36,391 nt of DNA from a virus. Shown here one piece after another: positions 6,545 to 14,039 of this stretch. Each line of letters begins with the position of its first letter. The first letter of the stretch is position 1. Location of the stretch: IMG/VR virus record IMGVR_UViG_3300045117_000143, positions 1 to 36,391 of that record; one strand, 5' to 3'. Under the pieces are notes generated by a model. The model did not search any database. It had not been told where the DNA came from and worked only from the letters and a program-made list of their open reading frames with translations. Both the position numbers and the translations under genes were made by a program.

Positions 6545-7998
6545 GGTACACCCTCGAACAGCGGGCCATCCTCGACGGCCGGGAGTCGGCCAAGCGGGTC
6601 ATTGCCGCGGCCGGTTCCGGCAAGACAGCGGTGCTCGTCGGGCAAGCCGCCCGATGGAGCGACGACCCGGAAACGACGCTTGCGATCACCTTCACGCGCC
6701 GGGCCGGGGCCGCCTTGCGTGACAAACTGGAGGCCGCGGGCGTGGCCTCGCCCTGGATGGTGGGCACGGTGCATAGCTACTGCTATCGCAGCCTCGCCCG
6801 GTGGGGCCATCGCTACACCCTCGTTGATGCGGCTGAGTTGGTGGTGATTGCCGAATACATCATGGGCCGGGCCGGGGTGCGCTCGCAATCCACCCCGGAG
6901 CGCCTGGCCGCCATGCTAACGCACGATTTGAAGGCCCCCCGCCCCTCGGACGGGGAGCGGATGATTCTGCGCCTCGTGTTGGCGTTCCTGGCCGAGCAGG
7001 GGTTGTGCTACGTCGGGGATCTTCCGCGGCGTTGGCTCGACCTGGCCGGGCGGGAACCCCGCTTCCTCGACCTCTGCCGGGCGCAAGCTCGCACGGTGCT
7101 ATGGGACGAGTATCAGGACACGAACGCGGAGGACGCGGCGCTCCTCGCCGCCATAGCTCCCCGCCGTCGCTTCCTCATCGGTGATCCGTCGCAGTCCATC
7201 TACGGCTTCCGGGGGGCGTCGCCCGAATTCCTGTTGCGGGACACGGGCCGCTTGTTCCCCCTCACCCTCAACTGGCGTTCGGGTACGGGCATCGTGAGCT
7301 ATTGCAACGCGTTCCGCCTGCACTACATGGCCGGGGCGGCGCGGCAAGTGCCGGGCCGGGTGCGGATCATCGGCCTGGACGAGGACAGTCACACGAGCGA
7401 GGAACTGGCCCGGCTCGCCGGGGAAGGGCCGCTCGTGGTCCTCTGCCGGACGAACCGGGAGGTTGCCCGGCTGGCGTTGGCGCTGGCCCCGCTGCGCCCC
7501 CTGGTTGTGTCGTCGCAGACGGATCGGTTTGCGGGGCCGCGCTGGCGGGCCGTGTATTGGCTGTGCACCTGGCTCATCGCCCCGGAAAAGTCCTGGCTCC
7601 GGGCCAAGGTGGACCAACTCACGGGCGACGCCGGGGCGGTGCAGGTTCGCGGTTTCACGACCGCGGCGGAAGTGGCTTCCTGGCTCGGCATGGTGCCCGG
7701 CCCCGACGACGCCGCGCTCCTCGACTGCACACTGGAGGAGTTCGCGGCGTGGTACATGGCCCGTGACCTGCAAGACCAGCTCCCGGACGGTGAGCCGCCC
7801 GGCCTCGTGCTGATGACCGCGCACGCCTCGAAGGGCTTGGAGTGGCCAGCGGTGGCAGTCGTCGCGGATCGGATGCCCCTGAAAGGCCAGGACGCCACGC
7901 AGGAGCGGAATCTCTATTACGTCGCCTGTAGTCGGGCGATTGACTCCCTGGCCGTCGTCGGGCACGGCGGGGGCTTCATGGGCGAGATTGGAGGGTAG
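6541..7998 (+). CDS. UvrD/Rep-family superfamily 1 DNA helicase
   Basis: A 485-residue helicase with a GTG start at 6541 that overlaps the previous stop (GTGA) and has AGGAGG eight bases upstream. All SF1 motifs are present in order: Q-motif-like LEQRAIL, motif I AAAGSGKT (22-29), Ia ITFTRRAGAALRDKL, motif II DEYQD (189-193), motif III FLIGDPSQSIYGFRG, motif IV LNWRSG, motif V VLMTAHASKGLEW and motif VI NLYYVACSRA. It is shorter than bacterial UvrD (about 720 residues), with reduced 1B/2B insertions. It should unwind DNA 3'-5' using ATP. Coupling to the Rad50-like ATPase suggests a joint recombination or replication function. Family assignment is secure; direction of unwinding is family knowledge. 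Confidence 0.93.
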   Translation: MRYTLEQRAILDGRESAKRVIAAAGSGKTAVLVGQAARWSDDPETTLAITFTRRAGAALRDKLEAAGVASPWMVGTVHSYCYRSLARWGHRYTLVDAAELVVIAEYIMGRAGVRSQSTPERLAAMLTHDLKAPRPSDGERMILRLVLAFLAEQGLCYVGDLPRRWLDLAGREPRFLDLCRAQARTVLWDEYQDTNAEDAALLAAIAPRRRFLIGDPSQSIYGFRGASPEFLLRDTGRLFPLTLNWRSGTGIVSYCNAFRLHYMAGAARQVPGRVRIIGLDEDSHTSEELARLAGEGPLVVLCRTNREVARLALALAPLRPLVVSSQTDRFAGPRWRAVYWLCTWLIAPEKSWLRAKVDQLTGDAGAVQVRGFTTAAEVASWLGMVPGPDDAALLDCTLEEFAAWYMARDLQDQLPDGEPPGLVLMTAHASKGLEWPAVAVVADRMPLKGQDATQERNLYYVACSRAIDSLAVVGHGGGFMGEIGG

Positions 7999-7999
7999 C

Positions 8000-8338
8000 A
8001 TGGCAACCGTGGTCCATCTTTTCCACACTCCCGAGCGCGAGGCACACTATGCGCCGCAAGTCGGGAAAGTCCTGCTCTGGCTCGGCAACGACGGAGCCGG
8101 GTTGCCGGAGCCGCCGTATGTCCTCACCGGCTTTGCCGTCGTCAACACGCCAGACGGCCAGCCGCATCGGATCTTGCTCACGGTGGAGTCCGACGCCGCG
8201 TTGATGGAAGCCAGGAGGCTTATGCGGAGAATCAAGCACAACCTCGGAGAAGATTCGGCCTGGCCGCCGCCCGTCGTCGCGCCGCGGCGCGGGTGGGTGC
8301 GGCTCTGGCGGTGGCTCATAGGAGGAGGGAGGCGATGA
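8000..8338 (+). CDS. Hypothetical phage protein, 112 residues
   Basis: Starts at ATG 8000, one base after the helicase stop, with GGAGG seven bases upstream at the end of the helicase gene. The N-terminal 60 residues look like a small alpha/beta domain. A helical segment (ALMEARRLMRRIKHNL) follows. The C-terminus is proline-rich and then basic and tryptophan-rich (RRGWVRLWRWLIGGGRR), resembling a membrane-associating or nucleic-acid-binding tail. The stop overlaps the next start as ATGA. No family recognised. Confidence 0.65.
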   Translation: MATVVHLFHTPEREAHYAPQVGKVLLWLGNDGAGLPEPPYVLTGFAVVNTPDGQPHRILLTVESDAALMEARRLMRRIKHNLGEDSAWPPPVVAPRRGWVRLWRWLIGGGRR

Positions 8339-8532
8339 TCAAAACCTGGAAGGTGCTCTTACAGGTGGTGCAACACGAGCGGCTGATCGAAAGCGAAAAG
8401 CGGGCCGAGTTGCGGCGCGCCGCCAGTCGGCGCGAGGAAGCCCTGACCCGCCTGGATTTCAAGGCCCTGGCCGAGTTCGTCGGGCCGATTGACGAGGCCG
8501 CGGTTGTTGCGGACTTGAGGAGGCAGAAATGA
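8335..8532 (+). CDS. Small helical hypothetical protein, 65 residues
   Basis: ATG 8335 overlaps the previous stop (ATGA) and follows a very strong GGAGGAGGGAGGCG site. The product is almost entirely charged and helical (HERLIESEKRAELRRAASRREEALTRL is in the middle third) and has no cysteine or hydrophobic helix. It may be a small binding or adaptor protein. The stop overlaps the next start, again as ATGA. Function unknown. Confidence 0.6.
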   Translation: MIKTWKVLLQVVQHERLIESEKRAELRRAASRREEALTRLDFKALAEFVGPIDEAAVVADLRRQK

Positions 8533-8912
8533 GTTGCTACGACGTGCGAATCAAGTTCATCGAAACGCGGGCGAGAGTCCAGTGCGACTCGAAATACCCG
8601 ACGAACGGCTTTGCGCTGTCGCGCCGCTTGGTGGACCATATCGGCTCGCCGGCGTGGTGTGAGGAAGTGGGGCACAGCTTGGGCGACGACGACGGGGCCT
8701 TGACCTTGGAGGTTGAGGATCATGGCCCCTACGGCGACGGTTGCACCCTGCATGTCTGCTCGCCGTGGAGTCCTGCGCCGGGAGACGACGACTGGGCGGC
8801 ACGGATGCTCCTGTCTCTCGACCTGAGCGAATCGCAGGTGTCGTTGCTGGCGGAAGCACTGTCCACCGTGCTCCGACTGCGGCGGGCCGACAAGGCGGGC
8901 AAGGATGACTAG
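8529..8912 (+). CDS. Hypothetical phage protein, 127 residues
   Basis: ATG 8529 overlaps the upstream stop (ATGA) and follows GAGGAGGCAGAA. The sequence looks like a soluble alpha/beta protein with a strand-rich start (YDVRIKFIETRARVQC). A strongly acidic centre (LGDDDGALTLEVEDHGPYGDG) follows, then a helical C-terminal third (SESQVSLLAEALSTVLRLRRA). There are five cysteines and no recognisable catalytic motif. It belongs to the run of three tightly coupled small genes behind the helicase. Function unknown. Confidence 0.65.
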   Translation: MSCYDVRIKFIETRARVQCDSKYPTNGFALSRRLVDHIGSPAWCEEVGHSLGDDDGALTLEVEDHGPYGDGCTLHVCSPWSPAPGDDDWAARMLLSLDLSESQVSLLAEALSTVLRLRRADKAGKDD

Positions 8913-9060
8913 GCTTACGTCGCGCGTTGCTGGCTGTGCGCCGATGACCGCGCTTGCGTCTGTCCCCGATGTGCGCGATCCTCATGGTGTCGTTTTCCCT
9001 GGGGCGCGGCTGCCCTCGCCCGGTGGCCGCGCCCACCCAACGCGGAGGTGCACACCATGA
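8905..9060 (+). CDS. Possible 51-residue protein filling the gap, uncertain
   Basis: This short frame overlaps the previous gene's end (ATGACTAG) and ends with TGA at 9058-9060, making an ATGA overlap with the next start. That both-sided coupling matches its neighbours. However, its ribosome binding site is weak (AAGG directly before ATG) and its composition (Pro/Arg/Ala-rich, MTRLTSRVAGCAP...) is unlike a folded protein. The only other content of 8913-9056 is the strong GGAGG of the next gene. Treat as a candidate only. Confidence 0.25.
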   Translation: MTRLTSRVAGCAPMTALASVPDVRDPHGVVFPGARLPSPGGRAHPTRRCTP

Positions 9061-9932
9061 ACGCAGTAGAGCACTACGACTGGACGCTGGCCGCCATCAT
9101 GGAGGCTGGATACCCGCCCGAAACCGCCCACCTGATCGGCCTGTTTGACCGCACTGTGGATGCCGCGCAAGCGGGCGAGTTGGCGAACTTCGCGATCCAC
9201 GGCCATCCGCTCCCGGCTGTCACGCAGAGCTACGACTGGCAATGGTGGCGGTCCTCGCAGCATTGGGATACCTTCGCCCGGATCTGGACTTTGTATCACT
9301 TCGGGGGCCGCGAGGCGCTCCTGTATTCGCTCGCGTGCCAGCAAGGCGACGGCCTCTTCGACCTCAATGCGGCAATTACCGACATGCGGAGCCTGCACGC
9401 ACAGCACAAGTTCATCCCGCTCCGGCTCTGTGCGCGGCTCGGCTTGCGCCTGCACCTGTGGCAAGACACATATTCGCATCAGGGGTTCCGGGGCTGGCGG
9501 GACGAGCGCAACCGGGCCAAGCGGGGGCCGCTGGCGGCGTTCTGCCCGGCCATCGGGCACGCGGAGTTTGGCGAGCAACCGGACGAATTCTGGCGCGTCT
9601 GGCGGGGCCCGGGGAACGTCGAGATCAACAACCGCTGGCGCTACTGGCGGATGGCCGTGGACCTGTGGGCGTTGCTCACAGGCGAGGTGTGCGACGTGAC
9701 GAACGGGGCGGCCAAGAGCGCGACGGATTGGGCCTGCGTCGGGAAAGACGGGGCCATGCGACAACCCGAATGTTGCCGGATGTTTCTGGAGGCCAAAGAC
9801 GACGACGACTTGCGGGCGCGGTGCGCGGATCTCGTGCTTCGCAAGAGCGGGCGGCCCCTGCCCAAGTACGAGCGTCCGGGGCCGCTCACGGACACCTGGC
9901 GGGCGTTCTGCGCGGTGGCGCATGAGGTGTAG
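9057..9932 (+). CDS. Putative metal-dependent hydrolase, DUF6765/zinc phospholipase C-like motif
   Basis: A 291-residue protein starting at ATG 9057 after CGGAGGTGCACACC; a GTG three codons earlier is too close to that site. Residues 133-144 read HLWQDTYSHQGF, an H-x3-D-x3-H pattern. I recall this from the DUF6765 family and, more distantly, from zinc-dependent phospholipase C/S1-P1 nuclease folds, where such residues hold zinc. Other candidate ligands are H50 near the N-terminus, H70-D71 (QHWDTF) and H81. There is no signal peptide or membrane helix. The next gene encodes a cell-wall hydrolase, so a role in lysis or envelope degradation is an attractive inference, not a demonstration. Confidence 0.55.
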   Translation: MNAVEHYDWTLAAIMEAGYPPETAHLIGLFDRTVDAAQAGELANFAIHGHPLPAVTQSYDWQWWRSSQHWDTFARIWTLYHFGGREALLYSLACQQGDGLFDLNAAITDMRSLHAQHKFIPLRLCARLGLRLHLWQDTYSHQGFRGWRDERNRAKRGPLAAFCPAIGHAEFGEQPDEFWRVWRGPGNVEINNRWRYWRMAVDLWALLTGEVCDVTNGAAKSATDWACVGKDGAMRQPECCRMFLEAKDDDDLRARCADLVLRKSGRPLPKYERPGPLTDTWRAFCAVAHEV

Positions 9933-9956
9933 GGCAAACGGCACAAGGGGGACGCG

Positions 9957-10715
9957 ATGAACTGGCGAGAAATGGCGGTCATGTCCGGGTTGTACTGGCT
10001 GAATCTCATCGTGGCTGAGGCCGACGCACTCGGGCGCGTCCTCATCGGCAAGCAGTTCATCGCGCCGACGTGGGGGGCGCAAACCGCGCAGGACTTCATC
10101 ACGCGCCCCGGCTCGCATTCGTATTGCTGTGATTTCGTCCAGGCTTGTTGGCGGGCCGCGGGCTTCGTCCCGCCGTGGAACCTGGGGAGCGTCGGGCGCA
10201 TGATCGCGTTTGCCCGATATGACAGCAAGGCCATCGCCGGGCCGCATTGGTGCGTGTGGCATGACGAGCATCGGGCGATTGCGTCGTCGGTGCGGGATGC
10301 CCATGTCGCCAGCGGGAAGCCGATGCGTGCCGTGGTCGAGCGGGCCAAGGCACCCCAGGGCTTCGCCCCGCTCCCCGGCGACTGCCTGCTCCACCTCCCC
10401 GACCGGGACGGCGACGGCGCGGTACTGGACGAGTGGCACGGCCACGGGATGTTAGTTGTTGCGGCGTCAACCGACGCCGTGACGGTCATCGAGGGGAACG
10501 GTACCAAGAGCCTCGGGCCGATGCCGGGGAAGTACTTGGGAGACGGCCGCGGCTTCAGCTACGAGCGGCGGGAGGGGGTGGGGTTGCGGACGCTGAAGTT
10601 GACCGACGCCACGGTGTCGGCCCTCGTGCGGCCCTCGGATGCCGATTTCGAGCCGTGGGCGAAAGGATATTACAACAGCATGGGCGAGGCAGAGAAGGCG
10701 CGGGGTGGCGCATGA
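9957..10715 (+). CDS. CHAP/NlpC-P60-like cysteine peptidase, candidate endolysin
   Basis: A 252-residue protein with ATG 9957 after AAGGGGGACGCG. The papain-like order of active-site residues is visible: SYCCDFVQACWRAAGF (C57/C58 at the start of the catalytic helix), then PLPGDCLLHLPD and HGHGMLVV (H161 or H163) on the following strand, then VIEGNG (E179, N181). This is the CHAP/NlpC-P60 arrangement for cleaving peptidoglycan peptide bonds. No cell-wall-binding repeats or signal sequence are seen, so export would need a holin. The metal-site protein lies upstream and a resolvase overlaps the stop (ATGA). It could instead be an internal virion hydrolase, but its placement in the plus-strand operon favours lysis. 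Confidence 0.65.
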   Translation: MNWREMAVMSGLYWLNLIVAEADALGRVLIGKQFIAPTWGAQTAQDFITRPGSHSYCCDFVQACWRAAGFVPPWNLGSVGRMIAFARYDSKAIAGPHWCVWHDEHRAIASSVRDAHVASGKPMRAVVERAKAPQGFAPLPGDCLLHLPDRDGDGAVLDEWHGHGMLVVAASTDAVTVIEGNGTKSLGPMPGKYLGDGRGFSYERREGVGLRTLKLTDATVSALVRPSDADFEPWAKGYYNSMGEAEKARGGA

Positions 10716-11344
10716 CCGCCCCCGACGCGCTCACTACCGTCCTCGGCATCGACGGCGCACTCACGAGCGGGTGGGCCGTGCTCTCGGTGGAAGCATCGCC
10801 CCGCTGGATCGGCTCCGGAGTGCTCCGGGGCACCAACGACGACAAGCGGCGACGCAACATCCTCGACTTGTTCACGACGCTCGACAGCCCCGACTACGGC
10901 GTGCGCCTCGTGGCTCTGGAAGGCCAGTTCCTTGACACGTCCTCGCTCACCGCACAGCGCATTTCACAGCGCGCCGTGTGGCAGTTGCGGCGGGTGCTCG
11001 GCTGGTACGAAATGGCCTGCACCCTCACACACATTCCCTGTGAGACAGTCCAGCCGGACGAGTGGCGGGCCGCGGTGTTCGGAAGGGCCTTCGTCAAGGG
11101 CCTCCCGCGGGAGCGGCTGAAGGCATTGGCCGTGCAATACGTCGCCGCCCAGTATCGCATCGTGGCGTCTCGGCATGACGAGGCCGAGGCCGTGTGCATC
11201 GCGTACTACGCGGCGCTGCGGGCTTGGGTGCGCCAGCAACAGCAACTCGCCTGGCGGCATCGGCGGGGGAACTATTCGGAGTCGTCTGGGGCCGGGCCAG
11301 GCGGCAGGCGCAGGAGCGAATCCGCACTCCCGGCCTCGCCCTGA
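10712..11344 (+). CDS. RuvC-like Holliday junction resolvase
   Basis: A 210-residue protein starting at ATG 10712 inside an ATGA overlap; GGGGTGG precedes it. The RNase H-fold catalytic acids of RuvC-type enzymes are present: D14 in VLGIDGA, E70 in VALEGQF, and D156/E159 in HDEAEAVCIA. The spacing and the SQRAVWQLRRVLGWYE and PDEWRAAVFG segments match phage RuvC relatives. It should cut branched DNA made during recombination or before packaging. The C-terminal 35 residues are basic, low-complexity and overlap the opposite-strand gene. Annotated start variants further upstream would lie inside the peptidase gene and are unlikely. Confidence 0.85.
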   Translation: MTAPDALTTVLGIDGALTSGWAVLSVEASPRWIGSGVLRGTNDDKRRRNILDLFTTLDSPDYGVRLVALEGQFLDTSSLTAQRISQRAVWQLRRVLGWYEMACTLTHIPCETVQPDEWRAAVFGRAFVKGLPRERLKALAVQYVAAQYRIVASRHDEAEAVCIAYYAALRAWVRQQQQLAWRHRRGNYSESSGAGPGGRRRSESALPASP

Positions 11345-11949
11345 GTCTGCCGGATCACGTCAATCAGCGCCTTGCGCGCCGCCTCGCTGGCGGCTTTCTG
11401 GATCTCGGCCGCGTCGTTGCCCTGCAAGAGCGTCACTCCGCCGCCCCCGAGAAGGAGGGCGATGATCCAGGGCGCTACCTTCCACGCAAGGCCGATGAGT
11501 TTGCTCGTGTCGGCCGTCGCCGTCGCCGTCGCCGCCTGCGTTTCGAGGGCTTTGGTGCAGCGGGCATCAATCCGGTCCGCAGTTTCGTCGAGGCGTTTCT
11601 CGAGCCGGTCGGCCAACGTCCCGAGCCGGCGGTCCTGCTCGGCGGCCTGCTCCCCGAGGCGCTTTTCAAGGCGTGCTATCTGGTCGTCCGTGCGCCTGTC
11701 CATGCGCTCGACGCGCCGCTCCGTCTCATGGGAGCTCCCGTCGAGGCGACGGTCGAGCGCGGCGAACTGGCCCTTGATGTCCGCGTATTCGGCCAGCAAC
11801 GCCTTGAGGTTGGCTTGGCTGTCCTTCAGCGCCTCGTTGATTTCCCGAATGCGGGCGCACAGTTGCTCGCGCACTTCGAGGATTGAGTCCACAATGCCCC
11901 TCTTGCAGTCGTCGCAGGCATCCTTGGTGATGGGGGTTGGGTCGGGCAT
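11272..11949 (-). CDS. Coiled-coil protein with one membrane helix, candidate holin or lysis accessory
   Basis: A 225-residue protein. ATG 11949 follows AGGAGTCCCC; an upstream in-frame start would overlap the tail-spike gene. Residues 10-25 contain DACDDC. Residues 20-135 are a long charged coiled coil rich in Arg/Glu/Asp (ERRVERMDRRTDDQIARLEKR lies in it). One strong hydrophobic helix follows at about 150-175 (AWKVAPWIIALLLGGGGVTL), and then a short helical tail. XhlA-type lysis proteins have a similar coiled coil plus one membrane helix. It is the last gene of the late operon, directly after the tail spike, a usual place for lysis genes. Its last 73 bases overlap the resolvase gene on the other strand. 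Confidence 0.55.
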   Translation of the reverse strand: MPDPTPITKDACDDCKRGIVDSILEVREQLCARIREINEALKDSQANLKALLAEYADIKGQFAALDRRLDGSSHETERRVERMDRRTDDQIARLEKRLGEQAAEQDRRLGTLADRLEKRLDETADRIDARCTKALETQAATATATADTSKLIGLAWKVAPWIIALLLGGGGVTLLQGNDAAEIQKAASEAARKALIDVIRQTQGEAGSADSLLRLPPGPAPDDSE

Positions 11950-11957
11950 GGGGACTC

Positions 11958-14036
11958 CTAGGCGGTGGTGGACGTGTTGAGCACGTTGGTAGTGGTGCAA
12001 TCGGCTTCCGAAGTCGGCAACTGCCGGGCGTTGGTCAGGACGCCGGCAATGCGGAGATCGGCAGTGGAACCGGCGTTGTACATCCAGTTGCCGTTGATCG
12101 AGTTGCCCCTGGGACTGTTCCCGTCATGGTTGATCCCGTAGAGCGCCTGAATCACAGAGGCCCGCAGGATGTTCTCGTGAACCTTGTTGTTGTCGCTGTT
12201 GGTGTCGATGAAAATCTGGCTGGCGGCCACGGCCACGTTGTCGATCGTGTTCTCGCTGACGTTGTTTCCGTCAGCCGCGTTGAGGTAGATGCCGTGGTCG
12301 CCGGGGGCGTTGATGTGGTTCCCGACAACCCCGCAGGAGTTGGCGGCGAGGTGGATGCCGTAAGCGCCCGGCTGATGGATCTTGTTGCCGTTGATATTCG
12401 TCTGCTCGGCCGCGCAGTAGATGGCCGCGGCCGGCGACGCGCCCGCGGCCACGACCTTGTTGCCGACGACCTCAGAGCCGGTCGCCGTGGACGCCAGCGA
12501 GATCCCCGCGCCGGTCGGGTCGTAGATGCTGTTGCCCGTCAAGTGCGAGTCGGCCCCCGCGGTGTCGATGCCCGTCACGCCGACCTGCTCGATCTTGCAG
12601 CCGGTGACCGTGTTGCCCGTGGCACCGTTCGCGATGTCGATCCCGTCGTTGCTGATCGTGCCGTCCACCTTGCACGCCGCGATCAGGTTGTTGTCGCCCG
12701 TGAGCGCAACGCCGTTGCGCGCCCCGTTGACATGCAGGCCGATGATTTCGCAGTCGTTCCCGGCCACATAGCACCCGTCCTGGGTGGCACTGGCGACGCG
12801 GCCCCCGTGCACTTTGAGGGTGTTGCCCGCCAGGTTGAAGCCGTGGTTTGAGGGGCTGTGGCACCGGCAATCGGACAGTTCGCAGGTGTCGCCCGCGAAC
12901 ACAAAGCCCGAGGTTGCGGGGTTGTACGCCTCGACGTGATGCAGGGCGCAGTTGTTCGCCAACGCGGTTTGGTTGACCGCGGCCCCGCCAGCGTTGAAAA
13001 TCTGGATGTTGCTGGCCTTCAAGCCGATCGTTGCTCCATCGATCTGGAGGCCATGACTGGCCGTCTGGCTTATCTCGCAGTTGGCGATGAGGGACGGCCC
13101 CGCGCTGGCAAGCTCGATCCCATAGTTGGAACGCTCCATGAAGCAGTTTGACAGGAGCAGAACGGCCCCGCTTTGGGCGTACACGCTGCCGGTTGCAATG
13201 GCCGTGCCGCCAAAGCTCGGGGCCTCGAAGCGGCAGTCGTGGACCAGCACCCGCCCGGCCTCCACAAGCACGGCCTCGGAAGAGGCGAGGGGCGCGGTCG
13301 TGACGTGGATCACTTGGCAGTGCGAGATCACGCCCGTTCCGCTGACGACGTGGAAGGCGACGCCCTTGGGCACCACCGGCCCGTAAGTCGTCGGGCCGCC
13401 GAAGAGGGCCTGCACCGTCAGCCGGTCGAGAATGAAATCGGTGGGGCCGTTGATGCGAATGGCGTTGGCGTAGGTCGCCCCGGCCGCGCCGCTGTCGGAT
13501 TCAAGGGCGAGGTCCGTAACTCTCGCCCCTGTGTGCGTGATGGACACGCCCGCGCTGATAGCCGCGAGGGTTGCCACCCGTAGCCGCGTCTGCGGTCCCT
13601 GCCCTTGCAGCCAGACGTTGATGCGGTTGATGACGACCTGGGACTTCAAGGTGTAAATGCCGTCAGCCAGGAGCACCCGGCCGCCCGTACCGAAGGGCAA
13701 CGCCGCGATGGCCGCATTGATCGTCAGCGCGGCGTCAGCCCCGGCCCCGACGACGAAATCAGCCCCCTGCTTCCAGCCGTCGATCGAATCCTCGGCCGCG
13801 ACGACTACCGTGGCGGCCCTGGTTCCGGCGTCCGCACACGCCTCCAACCAAGCGAACTCTTCGGTGGCGGTGTGATGAAGCCAGTTCTCGTAGTTCCGAG
13901 GCGGCACTTCTTCCCAGTCCCATCCCTGATTCTTCTTGCCCGCTTGTGGCTCGATGATGTTGGGCCGGCCACCGCCGTCAACAACGTGCGAGATCGCGAA
14001 TTGAAACATTACTGCCGGCTTCGGGATCGGGGCCAT
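11958..14036 (-). CDS. Beta-helix tail spike / tail fibre protein
   Basis: A 692-residue protein, ATG 14036 after GGGAGGTGTAGGTC. The N-terminal 60 residues contain the attachment-type pattern PPRNYENWLHHTATEEFAWLE seen at the virion-binding end of many phage fibres. From about residue 95 on there are many 20-25-residue rungs with regularly placed N, G, hydrophobic and C residues (for example GNSIYDPTGAGISL, GNKIHQPGAYGIHL). These are the hallmark of a right-handed parallel beta-helix (PbH1/pectate-lyase-like). Such proteins bind, and often cut, surface polysaccharide. No active-site acids could be assigned, so depolymerase activity is only possible. It is likely trimeric and the main host-range determinant. 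Confidence 0.85.
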   Translation of the reverse strand: MAPIPKPAVMFQFAISHVVDGGGRPNIIEPQAGKKNQGWDWEEVPPRNYENWLHHTATEEFAWLEACADAGTRAATVVVAAEDSIDGWKQGADFVVGAGADAALTINAAIAALPFGTGGRVLLADGIYTLKSQVVINRINVWLQGQGPQTRLRVATLAAISAGVSITHTGARVTDLALESDSGAAGATYANAIRINGPTDFILDRLTVQALFGGPTTYGPVVPKGVAFHVVSGTGVISHCQVIHVTTAPLASSEAVLVEAGRVLVHDCRFEAPSFGGTAIATGSVYAQSGAVLLLSNCFMERSNYGIELASAGPSLIANCEISQTASHGLQIDGATIGLKASNIQIFNAGGAAVNQTALANNCALHHVEAYNPATSGFVFAGDTCELSDCRCHSPSNHGFNLAGNTLKVHGGRVASATQDGCYVAGNDCEIIGLHVNGARNGVALTGDNNLIAACKVDGTISNDGIDIANGATGNTVTGCKIEQVGVTGIDTAGADSHLTGNSIYDPTGAGISLASTATGSEVVGNKVVAAGASPAAAIYCAAEQTNINGNKIHQPGAYGIHLAANSCGVVGNHINAPGDHGIYLNAADGNNVSENTIDNVAVAASQIFIDTNSDNNKVHENILRASVIQALYGINHDGNSPRGNSINGNWMYNAGSTADLRIAGVLTNARQLPTSEADCTTTNVLNTSTTA

Positions 14037-14039
14037 GAC

